Assembly (NCBI RefSeq): GCF_022819085.1
Contig: NZ_JALHAG010000001.1
Span: forward strand, 1,075,395 to 1,139,394
Length of the DNA: 64,000 nucleotides
Reading direction: 5' to 3'
From: Planococcus ruber
Lineage (GTDB): Bacteria > Bacillota > Bacilli > Bacillales_A > Planococcaceae
Shown: positions 8,777-16,722 of the stretch, piece by piece
Layout: the number at the start of each line of letters is the position of its first letter
How positions within the stretch are numbered: position 1 is the first letter of the stretch
The notes under the pieces: model-generated
What the model saw: only the letters and a program-made list of their open reading frames with translations
Databases searched by the model: none
What the model was told of the DNA's origin: nothing
Translations under genes and position numbers: made by a program

Positions 8777-9979
8777 TTATAGCTGTTTATCCTGCAAGGC
8801 TTTTGCATGGGCTTCCTTTACTTCAGCCAGCAAAGCCGGTTCGGTCAATAAACGGTAGCCTGTATTCGCTAACGCTTTGGCGCCTTTAATCAACGCTTCA
8901 TTGCCTGCATCTGATTTAGCTGCTTCCCGGAACTCTGCAGTATGGCCAACCAAGTCATCCGGTCCAATTTTGATATAAGGATGCGCAGTCGGCACGGCAT
9001 AGCTGATATTGCCGGCATCGGTTGATCCAAGGCCTTTCGCGCGGGAAGTAGCCACCTCTTCGCCGACTGCTTCCAGTTCGCTTTGGACTACCTGATCTAA
9101 AGCGGGAGTCAACACAAGGTCCTGCACTTCATTTTGGAAGCGCACAATTTTAACGGTTGTGCCTGTAGCCAGTGCAGCGCCTTCTGCAATCGCCCGGATT
9201 TTTGCGGCCGTGTCAGAAGTCTTTTTCCATGAATCGCCGCGAATGTAAAAGCGGGCCGCTGCATATTCTGGAATAATATTTGGAGCATCGCCGCCATGGG
9301 TGATGATGCCATGGACGCGTGCATCTGAAGGCAATTGCTGGCGAAGGGCATTGATGCTGTTGAAAAGCTGGAGCACAGCGTCAAGGGCATTAATGCCTTC
9401 TTCTGGAGCGCCCGCTGCATGGGCCGGTTTTCCGTAAAAATGGAATTCTAGCGGATCCACTGCGAGGGAAGGGCCAGTGACGGCTGTTTTTCCGGATGGG
9501 TGGATCATGAGCGCAGCATCAATGCCTTCAAGGAAACCATGCTTTACAAAACTTCCTTTCGCACTTCCGTTCGGGCCGCCTTCTTCTGCTGGTGTGCCAA
9601 GCACGACAACGCGGCCGCCGGTTGCCGGGAGGGTTTCAGCTAACGCAATCGCAGCAGCGACGCTCGTTGTGCCAATAATATTGTGTCCGCAAGCATGGCC
9701 AATTCCAGGGAGAGCGTCGTATTCTGCCAAGTAAGCGATGGTTGGGCCGGGAAGCGTACTGTCTTTGCTCGCAAAGAATGCTGTTTCATGCCCGGCGACG
9801 CCAGTTTCTACAGTGAATCCTGCTTCTTCGAGCAGCTTCACCAAAGTGGCGCTGGCGAAGAACTCTTCGTTTCCGATTTCGGGTTTCGCATGGATCGCTT
9901 GGCTGGTTTCGATATAGACCCCACGGTTTGATTCGATGGATTGGGAAATGGTTTGAGCTGCTTCTTTGATTGCTGTCAT
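8777..9979 (-). CDS. M20 family amidohydrolase, likely N-acyl amino acid hydrolase
   Basis: The 400-residue protein has the M20D metal motif GHACGHN (94-100), the catalytic PAEEGGPNGS, and a dimerisation insert with GKPAHAAGAPEEG. Relatives include hippurate hydrolase, AmhX and p-aminobenzoyl-glutamate hydrolase, which release an amino acid from an N-acyl group. AAGGAGGAATTTCA precedes the ATG. It follows metQ on the same strand, separated by a 250-bp repeat. This suggests, without proving, that it frees methionine or a sulfur amino acid from an N-acyl form imported or salvaged with help from MetNPQ. Whether it is co-transcribed through the repeat is not visible. Confidence 0.8.
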   Translation of the reverse strand: MTAIKEAAQTISQSIESNRGVYIETSQAIHAKPEIGNEEFFASATLVKLLEEAGFTVETGVAGHETAFFASKDSTLPGPTIAYLAEYDALPGIGHACGHNIIGTTSVAAAIALAETLPATGGRVVVLGTPAEEGGPNGSAKGSFVKHGFLEGIDAALMIHPSGKTAVTGPSLAVDPLEFHFYGKPAHAAGAPEEGINALDAVLQLFNSINALRQQLPSDARVHGIITHGGDAPNIIPEYAAARFYIRGDSWKKTSDTAAKIRAIAEGAALATGTTVKIVRFQNEVQDLVLTPALDQVVQSELEAVGEEVATSRAKGLGSTDAGNISYAVPTAHPYIKIGPDDLVGHTAEFREAAKSDAGNEALIKGAKALANTGYRLLTEPALLAEVKEAHAKALQDKQL

Positions 9980-10017
9980 TGAAATTCCTCCTTAGGTTTT
10001 GGTGTATGGATGGCCGT

Positions 10018-10272
10018 TTCCGCTTTTCTTATTGTCCAGCTGCAAGAGCCAGCTTCTCGGCCATAAGCTGGCCCACTGCGGCGGCAACAGCCTCCTCGTG
10101 GTCCATCTTATGACTGCCGAAGCTAACCGGCTCTTTCCGCTTTTCTTACTGTCCAGACTCCAACGGCCAGCCTCTCGAGGTCTTAAGCCGTCTCGCCTGT
10201 GCGGCAAAAAGCGCCGCTTCGGCAATTCGTCTTAAGCTTGTCGAGGCTAAACGGCCGTTTCCGCTTTTCTTA
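10018..10272. repeat. tandem palindromic repeat (family A), two units
   Basis: Three copies of TTTCCGCTTTTCTTA begin at 10018, 10135 and 10258 and bound two units of about 120 bp. Each unit contains an imperfect inverted repeat: AGCCTCTCGA pairs with TCGAGGCT, and there are two CTTAAG sites in the second unit. Similar units occur at 30.66 and 53.55 kb. It fills the gap between metQ and the M20 gene, and its last TTA supplies the metQ stop codon. It looks like a dispersed REP/MITE-type element without a coding function. Confidence 0.85.
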
Positions 10273-11106
10273 CTGATAATCAACCAATTCTTCTACTGGG
10301 ATAAATGTCGGGATGGAAGCGCCTTTTGTATGTTCTACGATGAAATCAGCTGTATCGTCTTGCTGGTAAAGTTCTACAATTTTCAAGAAGTCTTCGTCTT
10401 CGGCATTTTCAGCACTTGCTGCAATCAGGTTGATGTAAGGAGTTGCTGTATCGCTTTCTGCAGCAATTGGATCTTCTGTTGGATTCAAGCCAGCATCAAC
10501 TGCGACGCCGTTATTGATGATTGATCCGGCAACATCCGGCATTGCACGCGGCGTATGCCCTGAAACCATCGGCATAATTTCAATGTTTTTCGGGTTCTCA
10601 ATAATGTCATCAGCTGTGCCTGTAAGTCCTGCATCGTCCGATAATTTGATCAAGCCTGCTTCTTGAAGAAGAAGCAAAGCGCGTCCCATGTTCGTTGCTT
10701 CGTTCGGTACGGCGATTTGTGATCCGTTTGGCAGTTCATCGATTGATTCGTATTTGTCAGAGTAGAGGCCCATCGGTGCAATTACGGTTGACCCGATCGG
10801 TACGATGTCGATATCATGTTCAGCTACAAACTCGTCGAAATAAGAAATGGTCTGGAAGGCGTTCAAGTCCAGTTCGCCTTCAGCAAGCGCCAAGTTCGGT
10901 GCCACGTAGTCAGAGAATGTGATGATTTCAAGGTCAATGCCTTCTTTTTCCGCTTTTTCTGCAACGAAATCCCAAATGGATGTATCGGATCCGCTAATGC
11001 CGAGCGTTATTTTTCTGTTTCCTTCTTCACCTGAAGCATCATCGCCGCAAGCCGCAAGGACCAATGCCAATAATGCGAATAAAACCGTCAATGTAATTTT
11101 TTTCAT
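10270..11106 (-). CDS. metQ: MetQ, methionine-binding lipoprotein
   Basis: The 278-residue lipoprotein has a signal peptide ending in LVLAAC (lipidated Cys20) and the NlpA/MetQ fold, with LGISGSDTSIWDFVAEKAEK near the start and VAPNLALAEGELDLNAFQTI. It captures L- or D-methionine outside the membrane for the MetN-MetP importer. The ATG at 11106 follows TTGGAGGAATAC. It belongs to the metNPQ unit, but a 128-bp palindromic repeat lies between metP and metQ. The stop codon lies in a second repeat. The S-box leader upstream of metN should control it if transcription passes the repeat. Confidence 0.93.
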   Translation of the reverse strand: MKKITLTVLFALLALVLAACGDDASGEEGNRKITLGISGSDTSIWDFVAEKAEKEGIDLEIITFSDYVAPNLALAEGELDLNAFQTISYFDEFVAEHDIDIVPIGSTVIAPMGLYSDKYESIDELPNGSQIAVPNEATNMGRALLLLQEAGLIKLSDDAGLTGTADDIIENPKNIEIMPMVSGHTPRAMPDVAGSIINNGVAVDAGLNPTEDPIAAESDTATPYINLIAASAENAEDEDFLKIVELYQQDDTADFIVEHTKGASIPTFIPVEELVDYQ

Positions 11107-11162
11107 GATGTATTCCTCCAATAAATTATTTGTATATAAGTAGAGCTAAAGAATCCACTAAC

Positions 11163-11290
11163 TGATATTCCGCAAAATAGCTGCGCTTTCCAGCGGGCTC
11201 CCGCCCAATCCTCCTCGTCCACTTCGCTTCCTGCGGTGTATCGGTCGAATCGCTAAGCCGCAGGAGTCTCCGCTGTTTTGCTCCATATCA
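11163..11290. repeat. MITE-like palindromic repeat (family B)
   Basis: A 128-bp element with imperfect terminal inverted repeats of about 21 bp: TGATAT, then GCAAAA, then AGC from the left, and the same blocks read back from the right end. The interior contains CTCCTCGTCCACTTCGCTTC and GCCGCAGGAGTCTCCGC. It carries no reading frame. It sits between metP and metQ inside a transcription unit, so it probably folds into an RNA hairpin. Confidence 0.8.
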
Positions 11291-11349
11291 AGAAATCTCT
11301 TAGCGCCAAGCGACTTTTATAAGGGATTCTTTTCTTCAACTTAATATAG

Positions 11350-12000
11350 TTAACTTCTTCGTACTTTTTTAGATAGCAAGTTGCCGGCAGACTGAACGCC
11401 TTGAACAAGAATAACGAGTATAGCAACGGTAATCAGCATGACGACTGTGTCGAAGCGCTGGTAGCCGTAAGTAATGGCCAAGTCTCCAAGGCCGCCGCCT
11501 CCGATAGCCCCCGCCATTGCAGATGCACCGATCAATCCGACAATCGCAATCGTTAAAGCGAGGACCAATGAACTTAAAGCTTCCGGGATGAGGAAACGGA
11601 AAATAATTTGGCCCGGCGTTGCACCCATCGCCTGTGCTGCTTCGATGACCCCTTTGTCGACTTCGAGAAGTGAGTTTTCAATCAGGCGGGCAATGTACGG
11701 CCCTGCATAAAACACTAGCGGCACGATGGCAGCGGCAGTGCCGATGGATGTACCGACAATCAACCGGGTGAGCGGAATAATCGCGACCATCAAAATGATG
11801 AAAGGCACTGACCGGAAAATGTTGATGATGACGTTCAACACTTTTGAAACCGGTTCGTTTGCCAGCAAATGCCCTTTTCTAGTTACGACAAGCAAGATGC
11901 CAAGCGGGAAACCGATAATGATTGAGAATAAGAACGAAGCGCCGGTCATATAAACCGTTTCCCATAAGGCTTCTATTATCTGTTCGTTGTTAACTAGCAT
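11350..12000 (-). CDS. metP: MetP (MetI), methionine ABC permease
   Basis: The 216-residue integral membrane protein has about five helices and the EAA loop EAAQAMGATPGQIIFRFLIP, through which it contacts the MetN ATPase. It forms the membrane channel of the methionine importer. The ATG is preceded by GAGGAGGTAAAAAATT and overlaps the end of metN by 11 bp, which implies translational coupling. A family-B repeat follows it, before metQ. Confidence 0.95.
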   Translation of the reverse strand: MLVNNEQIIEALWETVYMTGASFLFSIIIGFPLGILLVVTRKGHLLANEPVSKVLNVIINIFRSVPFIILMVAIIPLTRLIVGTSIGTAAAIVPLVFYAGPYIARLIENSLLEVDKGVIEAAQAMGATPGQIIFRFLIPEALSSLVLALTIAIVGLIGASAMAGAIGGGGLGDLAITYGYQRFDTVVMLITVAILVILVQGVQSAGNLLSKKVRRS

Positions 12001-13021
12001 AATTTTTTACCTCCTCGACTTTGACCGAATCGCTGCGGATCGCAGTCAGCGCACGTTGGATCTCGCTTAAACTTCCCGAAAACTCAACAATTAAGTTGCC
12101 ATATGGTTCGCCTTGCAGTTCCGTGATATTTCCGAATAGGACATTGAGATCAAGATTGAATTCGCGCGATACTTGAGACATGAGCGGCTGTCCGACTGAC
12201 GAGCCTGTAAATTGGACGCGGTAGATGGAATGGTTCTGCGCTGGATCTTGGATTTTCGTCAACAGCGATTCCGGCAGCTCATCGTTCATGACCGAGCGGA
12301 CAAATCGCTGAGTGGTCGGCTGCTGCGGATTGGTGAAAACTTCGTATACAGAACCTTGCTCGATGACTTTTCCAGCTTCGAGGACCGCGACTTTATCGCA
12401 AATTTCCCGGATAACTCCCATTTCATGAGTGATTAATAATATCGTGATATTGTATTCGCGGTTGATGCGCCGCAGCAAGTCTAAAATCGCCTGGGTCGTC
12501 TGGGGATCAAGGGCGGATGTAGCTTCATCGCAAAGCAGGACGGAAGGGTTGGTCGCTAATGCCCGAGCAATCCCGATTCGTTGCTTCTGTCCGCCGGATA
12601 GCTGATCCGGATATTTTTCCGCCTGATCCGCCAAGCCGACAAATTCAAGCAGGCTTTTCACTTGTTCTTTAATTTGGTTTTTCGGCGTTTTTGCCAAAAT
12701 CAGCGGCATCGCGACATTATGGAATACCGTTTTTGAATTCAATAGATTGAAATGCTGGAAAATCATCCCGATGTCTTTTCGGGTATCGCGGATTTCTTTG
12801 CTGGTAAGGGTGGAAATGTCTTTGCCGTGGATGAGCACCCGTCCGTTTGTGGGGCGTTCCAGTAAATTGACTGTGCGGATAAGCGAACTCTTGCCCGCGC
12901 CGCTAAAGCCGATCACGCCGTATATTTCGCCGGTTTCAACAGTTAAATCGATGCCGTTCAATGCGTGGATTTCCTGTTTCCCGGAATGGTAGGTTTTTGT
13001 AACCCCCTCAAATTGAATCAT
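11990..13021 (-). CDS. metN: MetN, methionine ABC transporter ATPase
   Basis: The 343-residue ATPase has Walker A GFSGAGKSS (38-46), signature LSGGQKQRIGIARAL, Walker B LLCDEATSALD and an H-loop in LITHEMG. The last 80 residues form the NIL/ACT-like domain that binds methionine and inhibits transport when the cell has enough. GAGGAGGC precedes the ATG. It is the first gene of the unit and lies behind a SAM riboswitch, so it is expressed when S-adenosylmethionine is low. Confidence 0.96.
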   Translation of the reverse strand: MIQFEGVTKTYHSGKQEIHALNGIDLTVETGEIYGVIGFSGAGKSSLIRTVNLLERPTNGRVLIHGKDISTLTSKEIRDTRKDIGMIFQHFNLLNSKTVFHNVAMPLILAKTPKNQIKEQVKSLLEFVGLADQAEKYPDQLSGGQKQRIGIARALATNPSVLLCDEATSALDPQTTQAILDLLRRINREYNITILLITHEMGVIREICDKVAVLEAGKVIEQGSVYEVFTNPQQPTTQRFVRSVMNDELPESLLTKIQDPAQNHSIYRVQFTGSSVGQPLMSQVSREFNLDLNVLFGNITELQGEPYGNLIVEFSGSLSEIQRALTAIRSDSVKVEEVKNYAS

Positions 13022-13091
13022 TCAAATAGCCTCCTCATGCTGTTGCTGTGTAAATCGAAATCATACAAATCTGCAAAGAATAAAACAAAAA

Positions 13092-13131
13092 GAGCCCTCT
13101 TTTTTCCTGTCCATAAGAAAAAAGAGGGCTC
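13092..13131 (-). terminator. riboswitch terminator of the metN leader
   Basis: GAGCCCTCTTTTTTC pairs with GAAAAAAGAGGGCTC, followed on the minus strand by TTTTTGTTTT. It is the expression platform of the S-box leader. Confidence 0.9.
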
Positions 13132-13275
13132 CGTACTGAAACCATCTCAATTCTCATCTTCCAAATGCACATATATGCATTTGCAGGAATTAGCACAGTT
13201 TTCGCTAAAAGCGAATCCGCTGCCGAAACGTCATAGGGCCTGTCCCTCGGTTTCTCTGGATAAGAAAGTGATGTA
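13092..13275 (-). promoter_or_regulatory. SAM-I riboswitch (S-box leader) of metNPQ
   Basis: On the minus strand the order is CTTATCCAGAG, GAGGGACAGGCCCTATGA, CGGCAGCGG, a TGTGCTAATTCC block and GATGAGAA, followed by an intrinsic terminator and T tract. These are the conserved elements P1-P4 of the S-box aptamer. Binding of SAM should favour the terminator and stop transcription of metN. Confidence 0.95.
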
Positions 13276-13296
13276 TCTATTCGATTTGTAATTCTC

Positions 13297-13325
13297 ACTT
13301 TAGTGCGTCAACGCAGAAAAGTCAA
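13297..13325 (-). promoter_or_regulatory. sigma-A-type promoter of the metN leader
   Basis: On the minus strand TTGACT (13325-13320) and TAAAGT (13302-13297) are 17 bp apart and lie about 25 bp before the aptamer. Confidence 0.7.
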
Positions 13326-13353
13326 GAAACTTTTTAAAAATAATTTAAAATTT

Positions 13354-13385
13354 AAAAAGCCGGCCATTAAACCGGCCCGGCTTTC
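13354..13385 (-). terminator. terminator after plsY
   Basis: Stem AAAGCCGG / CCGGCTTT with flanking A/T-rich sequence. It overlaps the plsY 3' end and gives a T-rich tail on the minus strand. Confidence 0.75.
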
Positions 13386-14005
13386 TTGCGGAAGACAGAA
13401 GAAACTTTGCTTTCTGTTCCGTTTTTGATTCGTTTAATGTTTTCGATGTGTTTCCAGAAAGCCATGGCAAAAAGTCCGAAGGCTGTGAGAAGCGGCCAAA
13501 TGCCGTCTGCTGGAAAATAGGCGATGGCGAACAGCATGCCATACAGGACGAGAACGCCAACGACCAAATAATCTGTTGCTAAAGCGCAAGCGACCAGCAG
13601 CAATCCGCCGGCAAGCCCCAGTTTCCAATCCAGTGCAAGCATGACGCCAATAATGGACGCAGTGCCTTTTCCGCCGTCAAAGTTCATATAGAACGGGAAG
13701 TTGTGGCCGATGACGACAGCCGCGCTCATAACAAACAGCAATGTCCAGGCCAATTCGCCAGATAAATTGAACTGATTTAATAGAATCCTTAACCCCAAGA
13801 CAGCGGCGATTCCTTTGGAAATGTCGATCAAAGCGACAAGTGCGCCGAATTTCCAACCGAGAACAATTGCCGCGTTGGAAGCGCCGGAGTTTTTTACGCC
13901 TTCTTTTTTGACATTGATCCCTGAAATCAGCTGTGCGATGGAGGATCCGTGGAGTGAACCAATTAAATAACCAATTATAAGAGTGCAGGTAAACCAAAGA
14001 ATCAT
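13367..14005 (-). CDS. plsY: PlsY, acyl-phosphate:glycerol-3-phosphate acyltransferase
   Basis: The 212-residue membrane enzyme transfers an acyl group from acyl-phosphate to glycerol-3-phosphate, the first step of phospholipid synthesis. Visible family motifs are GYLIGSLHGSSIAQ, KNSGASNAAIVLGWKFG and GHNFPFYMNFDGGKGTAS. Five to seven hydrophobic helices are present. The frame continues 37 codons upstream, but GAGGAGATGATGAG points to the ATG at 14005, which gives a normal family length. It sits between two methionine transcription units with no functional link. A TTAAACGTTTAA palindrome (14029-14040) lies upstream. Confidence 0.93.
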   Translation of the reverse strand: MILWFTCTLIIGYLIGSLHGSSIAQLISGINVKKEGVKNSGASNAAIVLGWKFGALVALIDISKGIAAVLGLRILLNQFNLSGELAWTLLFVMSAAVVIGHNFPFYMNFDGGKGTASIIGVMLALDWKLGLAGGLLLVACALATDYLVVGVLVLYGMLFAIAYFPADGIWPLLTAFGLFAMAFWKHIENIKRIKNGTESKVSSVFRKKAGPV

Positions 14006-14078
14006 CTCATCATCTCCTCTATAAAGTATTAAACGTTTAAAGAGAAGTGGAGGTTTCAAAATTTTTTGAATTATCCGC

Positions 14079-14107
14079 TTGACAAATGTAGACGATGTTT
14101 TTATACT
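14079..14107 (+). promoter_or_regulatory. sigma-A promoter of metYX
   Basis: TTGACA (14079-14084) and TATACT (14102-14107) are separated by 17 bp and lie about 30 bp before the S-box aptamer. Confidence 0.88.
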
Positions 14108-14138
14108 GCTAAACAAGATGAAAAACTAAATCTGAATA

Positions 14139-14255
14139 CTCTTATCAAGAGAGGCGGAGGGAATAGGCCCTATGATGCCCGGCAACCACCAAGCAATTGC
14201 TTGGAAAGGTGCTAAATCCTACAGATCGGCAACGGTCTGGCAGATGAGAGGAGGT
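14139..14255 (+). promoter_or_regulatory. SAM-I riboswitch (S-box leader) of metYX
   Basis: The sequence shows CTCTTATCAAGAGAGGCGGA, GGGAATAGGCCCTATGATG, CCCGGCAACC, the GGTGCTAAATCC block and GATGAGAGGAGG in the S-box order. It is followed by a terminator at 14272 and then metY. SAM binding should terminate transcription. Confidence 0.96.
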
Positions 14256-14271
14256 ATTTCCGTATATGACG

Positions 14272-14300
14272 GCCCTCTTCTTAACGAAGAGGGCTTTTTT
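14272..14300 (+). terminator. riboswitch terminator of the metY leader
   Basis: GCCCTCTTC pairs with GAAGAGGGC around a 5-nt loop, followed by T6. It is the expression platform between the aptamer and metY. Confidence 0.92.
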
Positions 14301-14352
14301 CTATTCCCTCCTCGTCTTCGGTTTTCATCAATAAAAACTAGGAGGAATAAAA

Positions 14353-15642
14353 ATGACAAATTTCAAACCCGAAACGCTTTTATTGCACGGCGGACAGGAA
14401 CCCGATCCAACGACAGGCGCGAGAGGCGTAGCCATCCACAAAACCACTTCTTATGTATTCAAAAGTTCAGAGCATGCCCAAAATCTCTTCGGTTTAAAAG
14501 AAACCGGAAATATCTATTCGCGCATTATGAATCCGACGGTAGACGTTTTTGAACAGCGCGTCGCTTTGCTGGAAGGGGGGACAGCAGCTGTTGCCTTGTC
14601 TTCCGGGATGGCGGCCATTGCATTTTCTATTTTAAACGTCGCTGAGGCGGGCGATGAAATTTTGGCTGACAGCAATCTATACGGCGGTACGGTAAGCTTA
14701 TTCTCCAACACACTTCCGCGCTACGGCATCAAAGTGAAATTTGCGGATGGAACAGATCCGGAAAACTTCCGTGCAGCCATCACGGATAAAACCAAAGCGA
14801 TCTTCGGTGAAATTATCGGAAACCCAAGCTTGAATGTATTTGATGTGGAAAAAGTGGCGGAAATCGCCCACAAAAACCAAATTCCTTTATTGATCGACAA
14901 TACGTTCGCTTCTCCGTACGGCAGCAATCCGATCGCTTTTGGTGCAGATGTCGTCATCCATTCCGCGACGAAATGGATTGGCGGCCATGGAACGACCATT
15001 GGCGGGGTTGTGGTAGACGGCGGAAAGTTCAACTGGAACAATCCGAAATTCCCGAATTACACGGAGCCGGATGAAAGCTACCATGGCATCCGCTACGGCA
15101 TTGATGCAGAAGGCGCTTCATTTGCGACGAAGCTGCGTGTCCAATTGCTGCGCGATTTCGGTCCTTCACTAAGCCCGGAAAGCGCCCACGCTTTCTTGCA
15201 GGGACTTGAAACCCTGCATTTGCGAATTCCACGCCATAATAGCAATGCACGGGTAGTCGCAGAATATCTTCAGCAGCATCCACAAGTCGAATGGGTTAAT
15301 TACATCGGCTTTGAAAATCATCCATCCCATCAGCTGGCGAAAAAATATTTGAAAGACGGCTATGGTTCAATCGTGAGTTTCGGAGTCAAAGGCGGCCGTG
15401 AAGCCGGTCGCAAAGTGATTGATGGCGTCGGATTGTGGTCGCATGTAGCAAACGTCGGCGATGCGAAATCGCTGATAATCCATCCGGCATCTACTACCCA
15501 CCAGCAATTGAACAAAGAAGAATTGGAGGGGGCAGGGGTCACAGAAGAATTGATCCGCTTGTCGGTCGGGCTTGAAGATCCGGAAGATTTAATCGCTGAT
15601 CTGGAGCAGGCCATTAAATCGGCAGTGCTTGAAAACGTCTAG
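14353..15642 (+). CDS. metY: O-acetylhomoserine sulfhydrylase (MetY)
   Basis: The 429-residue PLP enzyme uses sulfide and O-acetylhomoserine to make homocysteine directly. It has the Cys/Met-metabolism fold, with the substrate-binding NIYSRIMNPT, ALSSGMAAIA, IDNTF and the PLP lysine in HSATKWIGGHG (Lys207). The length and the ETLLLHGGQEPDPTTGAR start fit MetY rather than cystathionine gamma-synthase. AGGAGGAATAAAA precedes the ATG. It is first in a two-gene unit with metX behind a SAM riboswitch, which places it in methionine synthesis. Confidence 0.95.
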   Translation: MTNFKPETLLLHGGQEPDPTTGARGVAIHKTTSYVFKSSEHAQNLFGLKETGNIYSRIMNPTVDVFEQRVALLEGGTAAVALSSGMAAIAFSILNVAEAGDEILADSNLYGGTVSLFSNTLPRYGIKVKFADGTDPENFRAAITDKTKAIFGEIIGNPSLNVFDVEKVAEIAHKNQIPLLIDNTFASPYGSNPIAFGADVVIHSATKWIGGHGTTIGGVVVDGGKFNWNNPKFPNYTEPDESYHGIRYGIDAEGASFATKLRVQLLRDFGPSLSPESAHAFLQGLETLHLRIPRHNSNARVVAEYLQQHPQVEWVNYIGFENHPSHQLAKKYLKDGYGSIVSFGVKGGREAGRKVIDGVGLWSHVANVGDAKSLIIHPASTTHQQLNKEELEGAGVTEELIRLSVGLEDPEDLIADLEQAIKSAVLENV

Positions 15643-15654
15643 GAGGGGAAACGG

Positions 15655-16668
15655 ATGACCAGTGTATCCATCGGCAATTTGGTTCTTGAATCTGGAGAAG
15701 TCTTGGAAAATGCAGAGCTTGCCTTTGAACGAACCGGCAACGAAGGCGGTCCTGTTGTTCTCGTTTGCCATGCGTTGACGGGAGATCAGCATGCAGTAGG
15801 GACCGCAGATCTTCCAGGCTGGTGGTCCGGATTGATCGGATCAGGAAATGCCGTGGACACCAATGTTTTCCAAGTCATCACGTTCAATGTGCTAGGGGGC
15901 TGCAACGGCTCTACCGGCCCCTTGTCCACCAATCCCAAAACAGGGAAGGCTTATCGTTCCGCTTTCCCGGCGATTACGATAAAAGACATGGTCCAAGCGG
16001 AATATCAAGCGTTGAAAGAACTCGGGATTTCACATTTGGCTGCAGTTATTGGAGGCTCGCTTGGCGGCATGAAAACCTTGGAATGGGGAAGATCCCATCC
16101 GGAATTTGTGGACATTATTTTTCCGCTTGCGGTAACCCCCTATTATAGTGCCTACGGCATCGCCTTCAATTACATCGGCATTCAAGCGATTGAAAACGAT
16201 CCGCATTTTAAGAACGGCTATTATAGACAGTCATCTGATATAAAAGGCTTTGAAGTGGCGAGAATGGCCGGAATGGTGACATACCGCAGCAGCGAAATGT
16301 TCAATCAGCGCTTTGGCCGAAAACCTTTTGGGCACGTCTATGACGTAGAATCCTACTTGGGGTATCAAGGGCAGAAACTGGCGAACCGCTTTGATGCCAA
16401 TAGTTATTTGACGCTCTTAAAAGCGATGAACACCCATGATATAGGCGATGGAATTCTGGATGTGGAAATTTTTGCGCTATCGTTTACGCACGATTTTCTT
16501 TATCCGAGTGAATTGATGGTTCCATGGCTGGAATCTCAGCCTCGGGCCGCTTGGGAAATCATCGAAACAAAGTTTGGACATGATGGATTTCTGGTGGAAT
16601 TTGAAAAATGGAGCGGCTTTATCAGAAAAAAACTTGAATATGCAATCATGTCTAAATTATCAACCTGA
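15655..16668 (+). CDS. metX: homoserine O-acetyltransferase (MetX)
   Basis: The 337-residue alpha/beta hydrolase makes O-acetylhomoserine from homoserine and acetyl-CoA, the substrate of MetY. It has VLGGCNGSTGP, the nucleophile elbow GGSLGGM (Ser135), an aspartate in THDFLYP and the catalytic histidine in FGHDGF. AGGAGGGGAAACGG precedes the ATG, 12 bp after metY. It is somewhat shorter than many MetX proteins (about 350-380), but all catalytic elements are present. The acyl donor (acetyl or succinyl) is assigned from family, not proven. Confidence 0.93.
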   Translation: MTSVSIGNLVLESGEVLENAELAFERTGNEGGPVVLVCHALTGDQHAVGTADLPGWWSGLIGSGNAVDTNVFQVITFNVLGGCNGSTGPLSTNPKTGKAYRSAFPAITIKDMVQAEYQALKELGISHLAAVIGGSLGGMKTLEWGRSHPEFVDIIFPLAVTPYYSAYGIAFNYIGIQAIENDPHFKNGYYRQSSDIKGFEVARMAGMVTYRSSEMFNQRFGRKPFGHVYDVESYLGYQGQKLANRFDANSYLTLLKAMNTHDIGDGILDVEIFALSFTHDFLYPSELMVPWLESQPRAAWEIIETKFGHDGFLVEFEKWSGFIRKKLEYAIMSKLST

Positions 16669-16684
16669 TTAATTTTGACAGACG

Positions 16685-16722
16685 AAAGACAGAGAAGCTT
16701 TTCCAGCTTCTCTGTCTTTTTT
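16685..16722 (+). terminator. terminator after metYX
   Basis: AAAGACAGAGAAGC pairs with GCTTCTCTGTCTTT around a 7-nt loop, followed by a T-rich tract. Confidence 0.9.

Noticed and set aside
13035..13298. 87-codon minus-strand frame in the metN leader
   Set aside because: It lies across the SAM riboswitch and its terminator; the RNA structure explains the sequence.
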